Origin: Jatrophihabitans_A sp035248685
Lineage (GTDB): Bacteria; Actinomycetota; Actinomycetes; Mycobacteriales; Jatrophihabitantaceae
NCBI GenBank assembly: GCA_035248685.1
Contig: DATFHF010000050.1
Coordinates: 1 to 64,000 of the forward strand
DNA: 64,000 nt
Reading direction: 5' to 3'
Shown: piece by piece, positions 42,240 through 49,570 of the stretch
Layout: the number at the start of each line of letters is the position of its first letter
How positions within the stretch are numbered: the stretch's first letter is position 1
Position numbers and translations under genes: made by a program
The notes under the pieces: generated by a model
Told to the model about the DNA's origin: nothing
Seen by the model: only the letters and a program-made list of their open reading frames with translations
The model's database searches: none

Positions 42240-43436
42240 ATGTCAGCAACCACGTCCGTGATCGTCGGTGGCGCCCGTACCCCGATGGGCCGGCTGCTCG
42301 GATCGTTGAAGGACTTCTCCGCGACCGACCTCGGTGGCCTGGCCATCAAGGCCGCGCTGGAGCGCGCCGGGGTGGCGCCCGAGCAGGTCCAGTACGTGAT
42401 CATGGGCCAGGTGCTGACCGCCGGGGTCGGCCAGATCCCGGCTCGGCAGGCCGCCTACAAGGCCGGCATCCCGCTGACCGTGCCGGCGCTGACCGTCAAC
42501 AAGGTGTGCCTGTCCGGCATCGACGCCATCGCGCTGGCCGATCAGCTGATCCGGGCCGGCGAGTTCGAGATCGTGGTGGCCGGCGGCCAGGAGTCGATGA
42601 GCCAGGCGCCGCACCTGCTGCCGAAGTCCCGCGAGGGCTTCAAATACGGCTCGGTGGAGTTGGCCGACCACATGGCCCTGGACGGGCTGTGGGATGTGCT
42701 GACCGATCAGGCGATGGGCTCGCTGACCGAGTCCGCCAACGTCGGTGAGCAGGAGTTCAGCCGCGCCGAGCAGGACGCGTTCGCCGCGCGCAGCCACCAG
42801 CTTGCCGCCGAGGCGTGGAAGAACGGCCTGTTCGACGACGAGGTCATCTCGGTGCAGATCCCGCAGCGCAGGGGCGAGCCGATCGAGTTCCGGATGGACG
42901 AGGGCATCCGCGCCGACACCAGCGTGGAGTCGCTGGCCAAGCTGCGGCCGGCCTTCCGTCCGGACGGAACCATTACCGCGGGCTCGGCATCTCCGATCTC
43001 CGACGGTGCGGCCGCGGTGGTGGTGATGAGCAAGGCCAAGGCCGAGGAGCTCGGGCTCAGCTGGCTGGCCGAGATCGGGGCGCACGGCGTGGTCGCCGGC
43101 CCGGATTCGTCGCTGCAATCCCAGCCGGCCAATGCCATCCGGGCCGCGGTGGCCAAGGAGGGCATCTCCGTCGCCGACCTGGATTTGATCGAGATCAACG
43201 AGGCATTCGCCGCGGTCGGGCTGGCTTCGATGGCCGAGCTGGGGGTCAGCGAGGACCGGGTCAATGTCAACGGCGGGGCGATCGCGGTCGGCCATCCGAT
43301 CGGCATGTCCGGCGCCCGGATCACCCTGCACCTGGCGCTGGAGCTGAAGCGGCGCGGCGGTGGCATCGGGGTGGCCGCGCTGTGCGGCGGCGGCGGTCAG
43401 GGCGATGCGTTGATCGTGCGGGTACCGACCAGCTGA
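42240..43436 (+). CDS. Acetyl-CoA C-acetyltransferase (thiolase)
   Basis: Condenses two acetyl-CoA to acetoacetyl-CoA or runs in reverse, 398 aa. Nucleophile Cys90 in LTVNKVCLSGIDA, His in GGAIAVGHPIGMSGAR and the second Cys in AALCGGGGQGDA. ATG 42240 has GGAGG 7 nt upstream; an in-frame ATG at 42216 lacks this. Followed 12 nt later by meaB. Confidence 0.95.
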   Translation: MSATTSVIVGGARTPMGRLLGSLKDFSATDLGGLAIKAALERAGVAPEQVQYVIMGQVLTAGVGQIPARQAAYKAGIPLTVPALTVNKVCLSGIDAIALADQLIRAGEFEIVVAGGQESMSQAPHLLPKSREGFKYGSVELADHMALDGLWDVLTDQAMGSLTESANVGEQEFSRAEQDAFAARSHQLAAEAWKNGLFDDEVISVQIPQRRGEPIEFRMDEGIRADTSVESLAKLRPAFRPDGTITAGSASPISDGAAAVVVMSKAKAEELGLSWLAEIGAHGVVAGPDSSLQSQPANAIRAAVAKEGISVADLDLIEINEAFAAVGLASMAELGVSEDRVNVNGGAIAVGHPIGMSGARITLHLALELKRRGGGIGVAALCGGGGQGDALIVRVPTS

Positions 43437-43448
43437 CGACTGACGTCG

Positions 43449-44486
43449 GTGACCGCCGGGCGGCTCGGCGCCGACCGTGCCGACCTGGCCGCGCTGGTGC
43501 AGCAGGCGGCGGATGGCCAGGCTCGTGCGGTGGCCCGGCTGATCTCGCTCATTGAAAGCGGTGCTCCCGAGCTGCCCGAGCTGGCGCAGCTGCTCGCGCC
43601 GCTGACCGGCCGGGCGCAGGTGGTCGGTCTGACCGGCCCGCCGGGAGTGGGCAAGTCGAGCTCCACCTCGGCGCTGATCGGTGTGCTACGGGCGGCCGGT
43701 GCCAAGGTCGGAGTGCTGGCGGTCGACCCATCCTCGCCGCTGTCCGGCGGCGCTCTGCTCGGTGACCGGATCCGGATGACCGAGCATGCCACCGATCCCG
43801 GGGTGTTCGTGCGGTCGATGGCCACCCGGGGTCAGCTGGGTGGGTTGGCGGCGGCGGTCCCGCAGGCGTTGCGGGTGCTGGACGCTGCCGGCTGTGACGT
43901 GGTGCTGTTGGAGACCGTCGGCGTCGGCCAGTCCGAGGTCGAGGTGGTTCGGCTGGCCGACACCACCGTGGTGCTATTGGCCCCGGGGATGGGGGATAGC
44001 GTGCAGGCGGCCAAGGCCGGCATCCTGGAGATCGCCGACATCTTCGTGATCAACAAGGCCGACACCGCCGATGCCGGGACGGTCAGCGGGCAGTTGCGGC
44101 AGGTCCGGTCGATGGCCGGTGCCCGGCCCGGCTGGGAAGCGCCGATCCTGCACACGGTGGCTACTCGAGGGGATGGGATCGCCGAACTGGTGGCCGCCAT
44201 CGAGCAGCACCGCGGCTGGCTGACCAGTTCCGGGGAACTGGCCCGGCGGCGTAACGACCGGGCCCGCGGTGAGATCGAGGCGATCGCGCTGGCGGCGGTC
44301 CGGCGCCGGTTCGCCGCGGTGACCGGTGCGCCGGCCCTTACCGGACTGGCCGATCGGGTGGCAGCCGGTGACCTGGACGCCTATGCCGCCGCCGACACCC
44401 TGCTGGCATCGTTGCCCGGACTGCTGCCGGACCGCTCAGGCCGGGATGATCCGAAAGACCGGAAAGCCCGCGGCGACCGCCAGTAA
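43449..44486 (+). CDS. meaB: Methylmalonyl-CoA mutase-associated GTPase MeaB
   Basis: G3E-family P-loop GTPase that protects and reloads adenosylcobalamin-dependent acyl-CoA mutases. 345 aa: Walker A GLTGPPGVGKSS (60-71), VLAVDPSSPLSGGALLGDRIRM, switch-type LETVGVGQSEVEV and NKAD (~201). The natural client in this window is Ecm (29666-31690). GTG 43449. Its last 51 nt overlap the 3' end of the convergent minus-strand gene. Confidence 0.95.
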   Translation: MTAGRLGADRADLAALVQQAADGQARAVARLISLIESGAPELPELAQLLAPLTGRAQVVGLTGPPGVGKSSSTSALIGVLRAAGAKVGVLAVDPSSPLSGGALLGDRIRMTEHATDPGVFVRSMATRGQLGGLAAAVPQALRVLDAAGCDVVLLETVGVGQSEVEVVRLADTTVVLLAPGMGDSVQAAKAGILEIADIFVINKADTADAGTVSGQLRQVRSMAGARPGWEAPILHTVATRGDGIAELVAAIEQHRGWLTSSGELARRRNDRARGEIEAIALAAVRRRFAAVTGAPALTGLADRVAAGDLDAYAAADTLLASLPGLLPDRSGRDDPKDRKARGDRQ

Positions 44487-44888
44487 CTGCTCGTCTGAGG
44501 CGTCGGCGTCGAGGTTGTCGAAGAACTGGCCGACCTCCCACTTCCACCGGCGCAGGTACTCGCGCAGCACCCGGCCCTTGTCCTGATCGGCCAGCTCGGT
44601 CGCCCGGAACGCCTCGACCCGCCGGCCCTTCGCCAACTCGCCGCCGCCGGCAGCCCGCAGGTTGCGTACCCACTGGGTGGTGCCGCGAGGTGCCACCAGG
44701 TACCGCTCACCGTCCACCACCAGCGGGTTGACCGGGGTGCTGCGCCACTGGCCACTCTGCCGACCGCGCACCCGCAGCTCGCGCGAGCCGGCCATGCTGA
44801 GCCCGGCCCGGCTCAGCCCGCGGACGGCGCGGTTGAACACCTGGCGGGTGAACCAGCCGGGTGCCAGGTAACGCTGCTCGATCGCCAT
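44436..44888 (-). CDS. Deazaflavin (F420)-dependent nitroreductase-family oxidoreductase
   Basis: 150 aa, split beta-barrel of the Ddn/FDR-A type: RGRQSGQWRSTPVNPL, VVDGERYLVAPRGTTQWVRNLRAAGGGEL (residues ~60-88), the F420-phosphate-binding pattern. These enzymes reduce quinones or xenobiotics with reduced F420. ATG 44888 has GGAGAC upstream. It is divergently transcribed from a TetR gene with two matching palindromes between them, which suggests drug- or metabolite-induced expression. Its 3' end overlaps meaB by 51 nt tail to tail. Confidence 0.88.
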   Translation of the reverse strand: MAIEQRYLAPGWFTRQVFNRAVRGLSRAGLSMAGSRELRVRGRQSGQWRSTPVNPLVVDGERYLVAPRGTTQWVRNLRAAGGGELAKGRRVEAFRATELADQDKGRVLREYLRRWKWEVGQFFDNLDADASDEQLLAVAAGFPVFRIIPA

Positions 44889-44910
44889 CGCTGTCTCCGT
44901 CCATCATCTT

Positions 44911-44927
44911 CGAGAGCGGTGCTCTCG
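44911..44927. promoter_or_regulatory. TetR operator candidate 1
   Basis: Perfect 7-bp dyad CGAGAGC-GGT-GCTCTCG, placed downstream of the predicted -10 of the minus-strand reductase gene, where binding would block it. Shares AGAGC-N3-GCTCT with operator 2. Confidence 0.78.
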
Positions 44928-44937
44928 GGTTAATGCA

Positions 44938-44967
44938 ATGATGCGTGGGAGTCTGGCTCTTTGTCAA
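44938..44967 (-). promoter_or_regulatory. Candidate promoter of the F420-type reductase gene
   Basis: Minus-strand TTGACA (44962-44967, perfect -35) and CATCAT (44938-44943), 18-nt spacing. The first base of operator 2 overlaps the -35. Confidence 0.55.
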
Positions 44968-44979
44968 GAGCACTGCTCT
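44967..44979. promoter_or_regulatory. TetR operator candidate 2
   Basis: Perfect 5-bp dyad AGAGC-ACT-GCTCT. Its centre is 54 bp (about five helical turns) from operator 1. It abuts the -35 of the reductase promoter and ends 6 bp before the -35 of the tetR promoter. Confidence 0.75.
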
Positions 44980-44985
44980 CGTTTG

Positions 44986-45014
44986 TTGTCGTTGCTCTGT
45001 GTGGCGGGCATACT
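44986..45014 (+). promoter_or_regulatory. Candidate promoter of the TetR gene, leaderless
   Basis: TTGTCG (44986-44991), 17-nt spacer, CATACT (45009-45014), which ends exactly 6 nt before ATG 45021; no ribosome site. The transcript should begin at the start codon. Confidence 0.55.
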
Positions 45015-45020
45015 AGGCCG

Positions 45021-45725
45021 ATGACAACCAGTGCACCCCGTACCGTCCGAGCCCGCGCTCGGGACGAACTGACCCGCGAGATTCGTGAAGTTGCCCGTCG
45101 ACAACTGGCCGAACACGGCTCGGACGGCCTGTCGCTGCGCGCTGTCGCCCGCGAGCTGGGCATGGTGTCCTCGGCGGTCTATCGGTATTACCCGAGCCGG
45201 GACGAGCTGCTCACCGCGTTGATCATCGAGGCTTACGACGCGGTCGGCGAGGCCGCCGAGCAGGCCGAGGCGGCGGTGCGTCGATCCGATCACGCCGGCC
45301 GGTGGCTGGCGATGGCGCGCGCGGTGCGCGGCTGGGCCAGCCAGCACCCCCAGCAGTACGCGCTGATCTTCGGCAGCCCGGTGCCGGGCTACCAGGCGCC
45401 ACCCGACACCGTTGACCCGGCGACTCGAATACCCCTGCTATTACTGGTAATTCTCGACGATGCCAGCGCCGCCGGCCGGGCCGCACCGCCCGCTGACCGG
45501 CCGATCCCGCGGTCGGTGCGCCGGGATCTGAAGGCGCTGCGGACGCTTGTCGGATCCGACTTGCCCGAACACCAACTGGGCCGGGCGGTAATGGCTTGGA
45601 CGCAACTGATCGGCAGCATCAGCTTCGAGCTGTTCGGTCACCTGAAGGGCGCGGTCGTGGACTACCAGGCTTACTTCGACTACCAGATGGGCCGGATCGG
45701 TCACGGCCTCGGGCTGGCTGCCTGA
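45021..45725 (+). CDS. TetR-family transcriptional regulator
   Basis: 234 aa. N-terminal helix-turn-helix ~36-58 (GLSLRAVARELGMVSSAVYRYYPSRDELL), C-terminal ligand domain with a WHG-type pattern (LMAWTQLIGSISFELFGHLKG-like end). ATG 45021 was preferred over GTG 44961, which lies inside the operator region. Divergent from the F420-type reductase, and two AGAGC-N3-GCTCT palindromes lie between them, so it probably represses both itself and that gene. Ligand unknown. Confidence 0.93.
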   Translation: MTTSAPRTVRARARDELTREIREVARRQLAEHGSDGLSLRAVARELGMVSSAVYRYYPSRDELLTALIIEAYDAVGEAAEQAEAAVRRSDHAGRWLAMARAVRGWASQHPQQYALIFGSPVPGYQAPPDTVDPATRIPLLLLVILDDASAAGRAAPPADRPIPRSVRRDLKALRTLVGSDLPEHQLGRAVMAWTQLIGSISFELFGHLKGAVVDYQAYFDYQMGRIGHGLGLAA

Positions 45726-45728
45726 CCT

Positions 45729-46940
45729 TCAGCGGTAGGCGCTGATCCCGGTCAGCTGCTGGCCGAGCACCAGGGTATGCACCTCGTGGGTGCCCTCATA
45801 GGTGAATACCGTCTCCAGGTTCACCGCATGCCGTAGCGGCGAATACTCGGTGGTGATGCCGGAGCCGCCGAGGATGCTGCGGGCCTCCCGGCACACCGCC
45901 AGGGCCGACTGCACATTGGCGAACTTGCCGTAGCTGATCTGGTACGGCTGGATCTGCCCGGCGTCCTTCAGCTCAGCTAACCGGCGGGCCACCAGTTGCA
46001 TGTTCGATACCGCCACCGCCAGTTCGGCGAGCTTGCGCTGGGTGAGCTGGAAGGATGCGATCGGCTTGTCGAACTGCACCCGACTGTCGGCGTAGCGCAA
46101 TGCGGCGGCCAACGCGTCCCGAGCGGCACCGACCACGCCGCAGACGATGCCGAACCGGGCCTCGGTCAGGCAGCCCAGCGGGGCACGCAGGCCGGCGGCA
46201 ACCGGCAGCTGGGCGGACGCCGGCAGCCGAACCTCGTCCAAGCTCAGCTCGGAAGTGATCGAGGCGCGCAGTGAGATCTTGTGGTGCACATCGCTCGCGG
46301 TATAGCCGGCGGTACCGCGTTCCACCAGGAAGCCCCGGACGCCGTCGTCGGTCTTGGCCCAGACCACCGCCACATCGGCGATCGAGCCGTTGGTGATCCA
46401 CATCTTCGAACCGTGCAGGATCCAGTCGGCGTCTTCGCCGGAGCCGTCCCGCCGGGCGTAGGTCCGCATCGAGGCGGGATCCGAACCGGCGTCGGACTCG
46501 GTCAGCCCGAAGCAGCCGATTGCCTCGCCGCGGCTCATCGGCGGCAGCCAGCGCTGCTTCTGCTCCTCGCTGCCGTAAGCGTGAATCGCATACATCGCCA
46601 GCGAGCCCTGCACGCTGACCAGCGAACGCAGGCCGGAGTCGACCGCCTCGATCTCGGTGCAGGCCAGCCCGTACTGGCTGGCGCTTGCACCGGGGCACTC
46701 GTAGCCGTGCAGGTGCATGCCGAGCACGCCGAGCTTGCCGAACTCCAGCGCGAGCTCGCGGGCCGGCAGCGTCCCGTCCTCGAACCACTGCGCGATGTGC
46801 GGGCGGAGCTGTTCGGTGGCAAAACGCCGAATGGTGTCGCGCAGCAGCCGGTCCTCACCGCTGAGCGCATCATCGAGCCCGAGCAGATCCAGGCGGGCCA
46901 GGGTGTCCGAGCCGGCTTGCGAGGTCGTCATGCCCGTCAC
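45729..46940 (-). CDS. gcdH: Glutaryl-CoA dehydrogenase-type acyl-CoA dehydrogenase
   Basis: FAD flavoenzyme; GCDH oxidises and decarboxylates glutaryl-CoA to crotonyl-CoA. 403 aa: FGLTESDAGSDPASMRT, KMWITNGSIADVAVVWAK, catalytic Glu382 in TYEGTHEVHTL. The SGLRSLVSVQGS segment supplies Arg105 and Ser109, which match the glutarate-carboxylate-binding Arg94/Ser98 of human GCDH, supporting this subtype. Its product crotonyl-CoA is the substrate of Ccr. GTG 46940 has GAGGAC 5 nt upstream; MTTSQ at 46931 is an alternative. Divergent from a MarR gene. Confidence 0.9.
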   Translation of the reverse strand: MTGMTTSQAGSDTLARLDLLGLDDALSGEDRLLRDTIRRFATEQLRPHIAQWFEDGTLPARELALEFGKLGVLGMHLHGYECPGASASQYGLACTEIEAVDSGLRSLVSVQGSLAMYAIHAYGSEEQKQRWLPPMSRGEAIGCFGLTESDAGSDPASMRTYARRDGSGEDADWILHGSKMWITNGSIADVAVVWAKTDDGVRGFLVERGTAGYTASDVHHKISLRASITSELSLDEVRLPASAQLPVAAGLRAPLGCLTEARFGIVCGVVGAARDALAAALRYADSRVQFDKPIASFQLTQRKLAELAVAVSNMQLVARRLAELKDAGQIQPYQISYGKFANVQSALAVCREARSILGGSGITTEYSPLRHAVNLETVFTYEGTHEVHTLVLGQQLTGISAYR

Positions 46941-47014
46941 GATACGTCCTCGCGCGCCTACCGCCGCCGCCCGTCACGGTCGCGCCGGGTGACCGGCATC
47001 GGTGAATGGGTCGT

Positions 47015-47020
47015 TAAGCT
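47015..47020 (+). promoter_or_regulatory. Candidate -10 element, leaderless start of the MarR gene
   Basis: TAAGCT ends exactly 6 nt before ATG 47027, identical to the hexamer and spacing at nucS; no ribosome site. Confidence 0.5.
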
Positions 47021-47026
47021 GCAATC

Positions 47027-47542
47027 ATGTCGGTGCCGCTGCCCTTCGACCCGATCGAACGGGCTGCCGAGTCCTGGGCCAAGCATTACCCGGAGGCCGG
47101 CGAGGGCGTCTACACCGCGATGCGCGCGGTCACCTCGATCATGCGCGCTCAGCAGATCCTGATCGCCGGCTTGGACGCCGCACTCCGCCCGTTCGGCCTG
47201 ACCTTCTCGCGGTACGAGGCGTTGGTGCTGCTCACCTTCTCCTCCACCGGTGCGCTGCCGCTGTCCAAGATCGGCGAGCGGTTACAGGTGCATGCCACCA
47301 GCGTGACAAACGTCGTCGACCGGCTGGAGACTGCCGGCCTGGTGCAGCGCGAGCCGAACCCGCGGGACGGCCGGGGCACGCTGGCCGTGATCACCGCCGA
47401 GGGCCGCGAGGTGGTCGACCGGGCGACCCGGGAGTTGCACCTGGACCGGTTCGGGCTGGCCGGCGTTGCCGAGGACGACCTGCGCCGGCTGTTCACCATC
47501 CTGCGCCGGCTGCGGGTGGATGCCGGCGACTTCGCCGACTGA
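47027..47542 (+). CDS. MarR-family transcriptional regulator
   Basis: 171 aa winged helix: LRPFGLTFSRYEALVLLTFSSTGALPLSKIGERLQVHATSVTNVVDRLETAGLVQREPNPRDGRG covers the recognition helix and the wing with the conserved D-x-R. Divergent, 86 bp from the glutaryl-CoA dehydrogenase gene, which is its most likely target. No strong palindrome was found in the gap. Ends 6 nt from the convergent peptidase gene. Confidence 0.92.
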   Translation: MSVPLPFDPIERAAESWAKHYPEAGEGVYTAMRAVTSIMRAQQILIAGLDAALRPFGLTFSRYEALVLLTFSSTGALPLSKIGERLQVHATSVTNVVDRLETAGLVQREPNPRDGRGTLAVITAEGREVVDRATRELHLDRFGLAGVAEDDLRRLFTILRRLRVDAGDFAD

Positions 47543-47548
47543 CCGGCG

Positions 47549-48586
47549 TCAGCTAACCGCCGGCTCGTCGATCGAGATCCGCCGCCCGATCGGATCCACC
47601 GTCATCCGGACGCCGAGCGGCAGCAGGCCCATCGGGCAGGAGTGGCCGAAGTCCAGGTTGGCCACGAACGGCAGATCCGGCCGGCCGGCGTCGATCAACT
47701 CCTCGCGGACCGCGGCATAGAGCAGCAGCGTCTCGCGCAGGCTGCGGTCCTCCGGCCGGGAGAACAGCAGCGCGGCGATCCGCTCGGTGATGCCGGCAGC
47801 GGTAAAGCCGCGCAGCCAGTCGGCGATCTGGCTGACCGGCGGCCGCTCCTCCGACACCTCCAGGTGCAGCACGGCTCCCTCGAACGCCTCCAGCGGCGGG
47901 AAGATCGAGGTGCCCAGGGCCATCGCCAGGATCTCCAGGCAGCCGCCGATGATCGGCCCGGTCACCGGCCGCTCGCCCTGCAGCCACAGCCAGCCGTAGT
48001 TCGGCACCCAGCGCCGGCGCTGATCCTGCAACCCGGGGTCACGCCAATCCAGCCGCTCCTCGGTCCAGTCCGGCGACGGGGCGAGCTCGCCGACCGGCTC
48101 TCCTGACATCACGGTCCGGCGGAAGGAGTCGACGGTGAACGGGTGCATGCCGCCGTTCTCGGCCGCCGTTGCCAGCAGGCTCATGCCGTAAAACGAGGCA
48201 ACGCCGGCTTGCCGGTGCACCAGGTGCTGCACGGTGGTGTCGGAGTAACCGGTGAACACCTTGGGATGCCGGCGGATCAGGTCGAGATCGAGGTGGCGGA
48301 CCAGCCGGATCGAGTCGTTGCCGCCGATCGCGGTGATGATACCGGCCACTTCCGGGTTCTCCAGCGCCCAGTGCAGGTCGGCGGCCCGGGCCTCCGGATG
48401 GTCGTGCAGCCAGCCCGGTTCGGCGGTTGCCTGCGGCGCGTCGATCACGGTCAGGCCGAAGGTCTCGGCGAGCTGCCGCTTGCCGGCCGCGTACCGGTGC
48501 GGTAGCAGGTGGGCCAAGCCGGCGGATAGCGACACCACCGCGACGGTGTCGCCAGGTTTCAGGGCGGGCGGCGCGATCAGGTCCAT
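47549..48586 (-). CDS. S66 peptidase (LD-carboxypeptidase/MccF-like)
   Basis: 345 aa serine peptidase of the family that cleaves L,D-tetrapeptides of peptidoglycan or microcin-type nucleotide peptides. N-terminal LKPGDTVAVVSLSAGLA, GIITAIGGNDSIRLV, nucleophile Ser115 in FTGYSDTT and the triad His (~315) in LDFGHSCP. WLWLQGERPVTGPIIGGCLEIL contains the Glu region. ATG 48586 has AGGA 7 nt upstream; the extension to 48646 runs into the divergent promoter region. Confidence 0.9.
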   Translation of the reverse strand: MDLIAPPALKPGDTVAVVSLSAGLAHLLPHRYAAGKRQLAETFGLTVIDAPQATAEPGWLHDHPEARAADLHWALENPEVAGIITAIGGNDSIRLVRHLDLDLIRRHPKVFTGYSDTTVQHLVHRQAGVASFYGMSLLATAAENGGMHPFTVDSFRRTVMSGEPVGELAPSPDWTEERLDWRDPGLQDQRRRWVPNYGWLWLQGERPVTGPIIGGCLEILAMALGTSIFPPLEAFEGAVLHLEVSEERPPVSQIADWLRGFTAAGITERIAALLFSRPEDRSLRETLLLYAAVREELIDAGRPDLPFVANLDFGHSCPMGLLPLGVRMTVDPIGRRISIDEPAVS

Positions 48587-48630
48587 GCCCTGATCCTGCC
48601 CGGCGGCGCAACACGATTCCGCTGCGGAGT

Positions 48631-48651
48631 AGACATGTAAGTACACCGTCT
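48631..48651. promoter_or_regulatory. Operator-like dyad between the S66 peptidase and aldo/keto reductase genes
   Basis: TGTA-AG-TACA (48636-48645) is flanked by AGAC (48631-48634) and GTCT (48648-48651), a near-palindrome of ~20 bp just before the ribosome site GAAGGAG of the reductase gene. Confidence 0.4.
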
Positions 48652-48664
48652 TGAAGGAGTCTTT

Positions 48665-49531
48665 GTGTCCGAGAGCACGCTCAACGCCGCCGCGTCCGGC
48701 ACCTTCGAGATCGGCGGACGGACCGTCAACCGGCTCGGCTTCGGCGCTATGCGGATAACCGGCCCGGGAGCCTGGGGCGAGCCGGCCGATCGGGCGGAGG
48801 CGATCGCGGTGCTACGCCGGGCGGTCGAGCTGGAGGTGAACTTCATCGACACCGCCGACTCCTACGGTCCGGGCACCAGCGAGGAGATCATCGCCGAGGC
48901 GCTGCACCCCTACCCGGAGGAGCTGCTGATCGCCACCAAGGTGGGGTTCGTCAGGACCGGGCCGGACGAGTGGTACCCGGTGGGCCGGCCGGCCTACCTG
49001 CGCCAACAGGCCGAGCTGTCGCTGCGCCGGCTCAAGCAAGACCGGTTGGATTTGCTCCAGCTGCACCGGATCGACCCCGAGGTACCGCTGGCCGACCAGG
49101 TCGGTGAGCTGAAGGCATTGCAGGACGAAGGCAAGGTCGCCGCGATCGGGTTGTCCGAGGTGGGCGTGGACCAGCTGCGGGCCGCCGCCGAGATCGTCGA
49201 GATCGCCACCGTGCAGAACCTGTACAACCTGACCAACCGAAAGTCCGAGGCGGTGCTGGGCTACGCCGAGGACCAGGGCATCGGGTTCATCCCGTGGTTC
49301 CCGATCGCCGCCGGCGAGCTGGCCCGGTCGGGTGGTCCGGTGGATCAGGTGGCCAAGGCGACCGGTGCCACGCCCAGCCAGGTGGCACTGGCTTGGCTGC
49401 TGGCGAAGTCGCCGGTGATGTTGCCGATTCCGGGCACTTCGAAGGTGGCGCACCTGACCGAGAACGTGGCGGCGGCCGGCGTCCGGTTGACCGAGGAGCA
49501 GGTACAGGAACTGTCCGTCGCGGCCGGCTGA
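48665..49531 (+). CDS. Aldo/keto reductase
   Basis: 288 aa NADPH-dependent reductase of the AKR barrel fold. The catalytic tetrad is complete: Asp62 and Tyr67 (FIDTADSYG), Lys92 (ATKVG), His134 (LQLHRID). The C-terminal NADPH site reads PIPGTSKVAHLTENV. GTG 48665 has GAAGGAG 5 nt upstream. Substrate unknown. Confidence 0.92.
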   Translation: MSESTLNAAASGTFEIGGRTVNRLGFGAMRITGPGAWGEPADRAEAIAVLRRAVELEVNFIDTADSYGPGTSEEIIAEALHPYPEELLIATKVGFVRTGPDEWYPVGRPAYLRQQAELSLRRLKQDRLDLLQLHRIDPEVPLADQVGELKALQDEGKVAAIGLSEVGVDQLRAAAEIVEIATVQNLYNLTNRKSEAVLGYAEDQGIGFIPWFPIAAGELARSGGPVDQVAKATGATPSQVALAWLLAKSPVMLPIPGTSKVAHLTENVAAAGVRLTEEQVQELSVAAG

Positions 49532-49570
49532 GTCGGGGCGTTGTGGTGGGCCATCGGCTGACCTGGAAAA

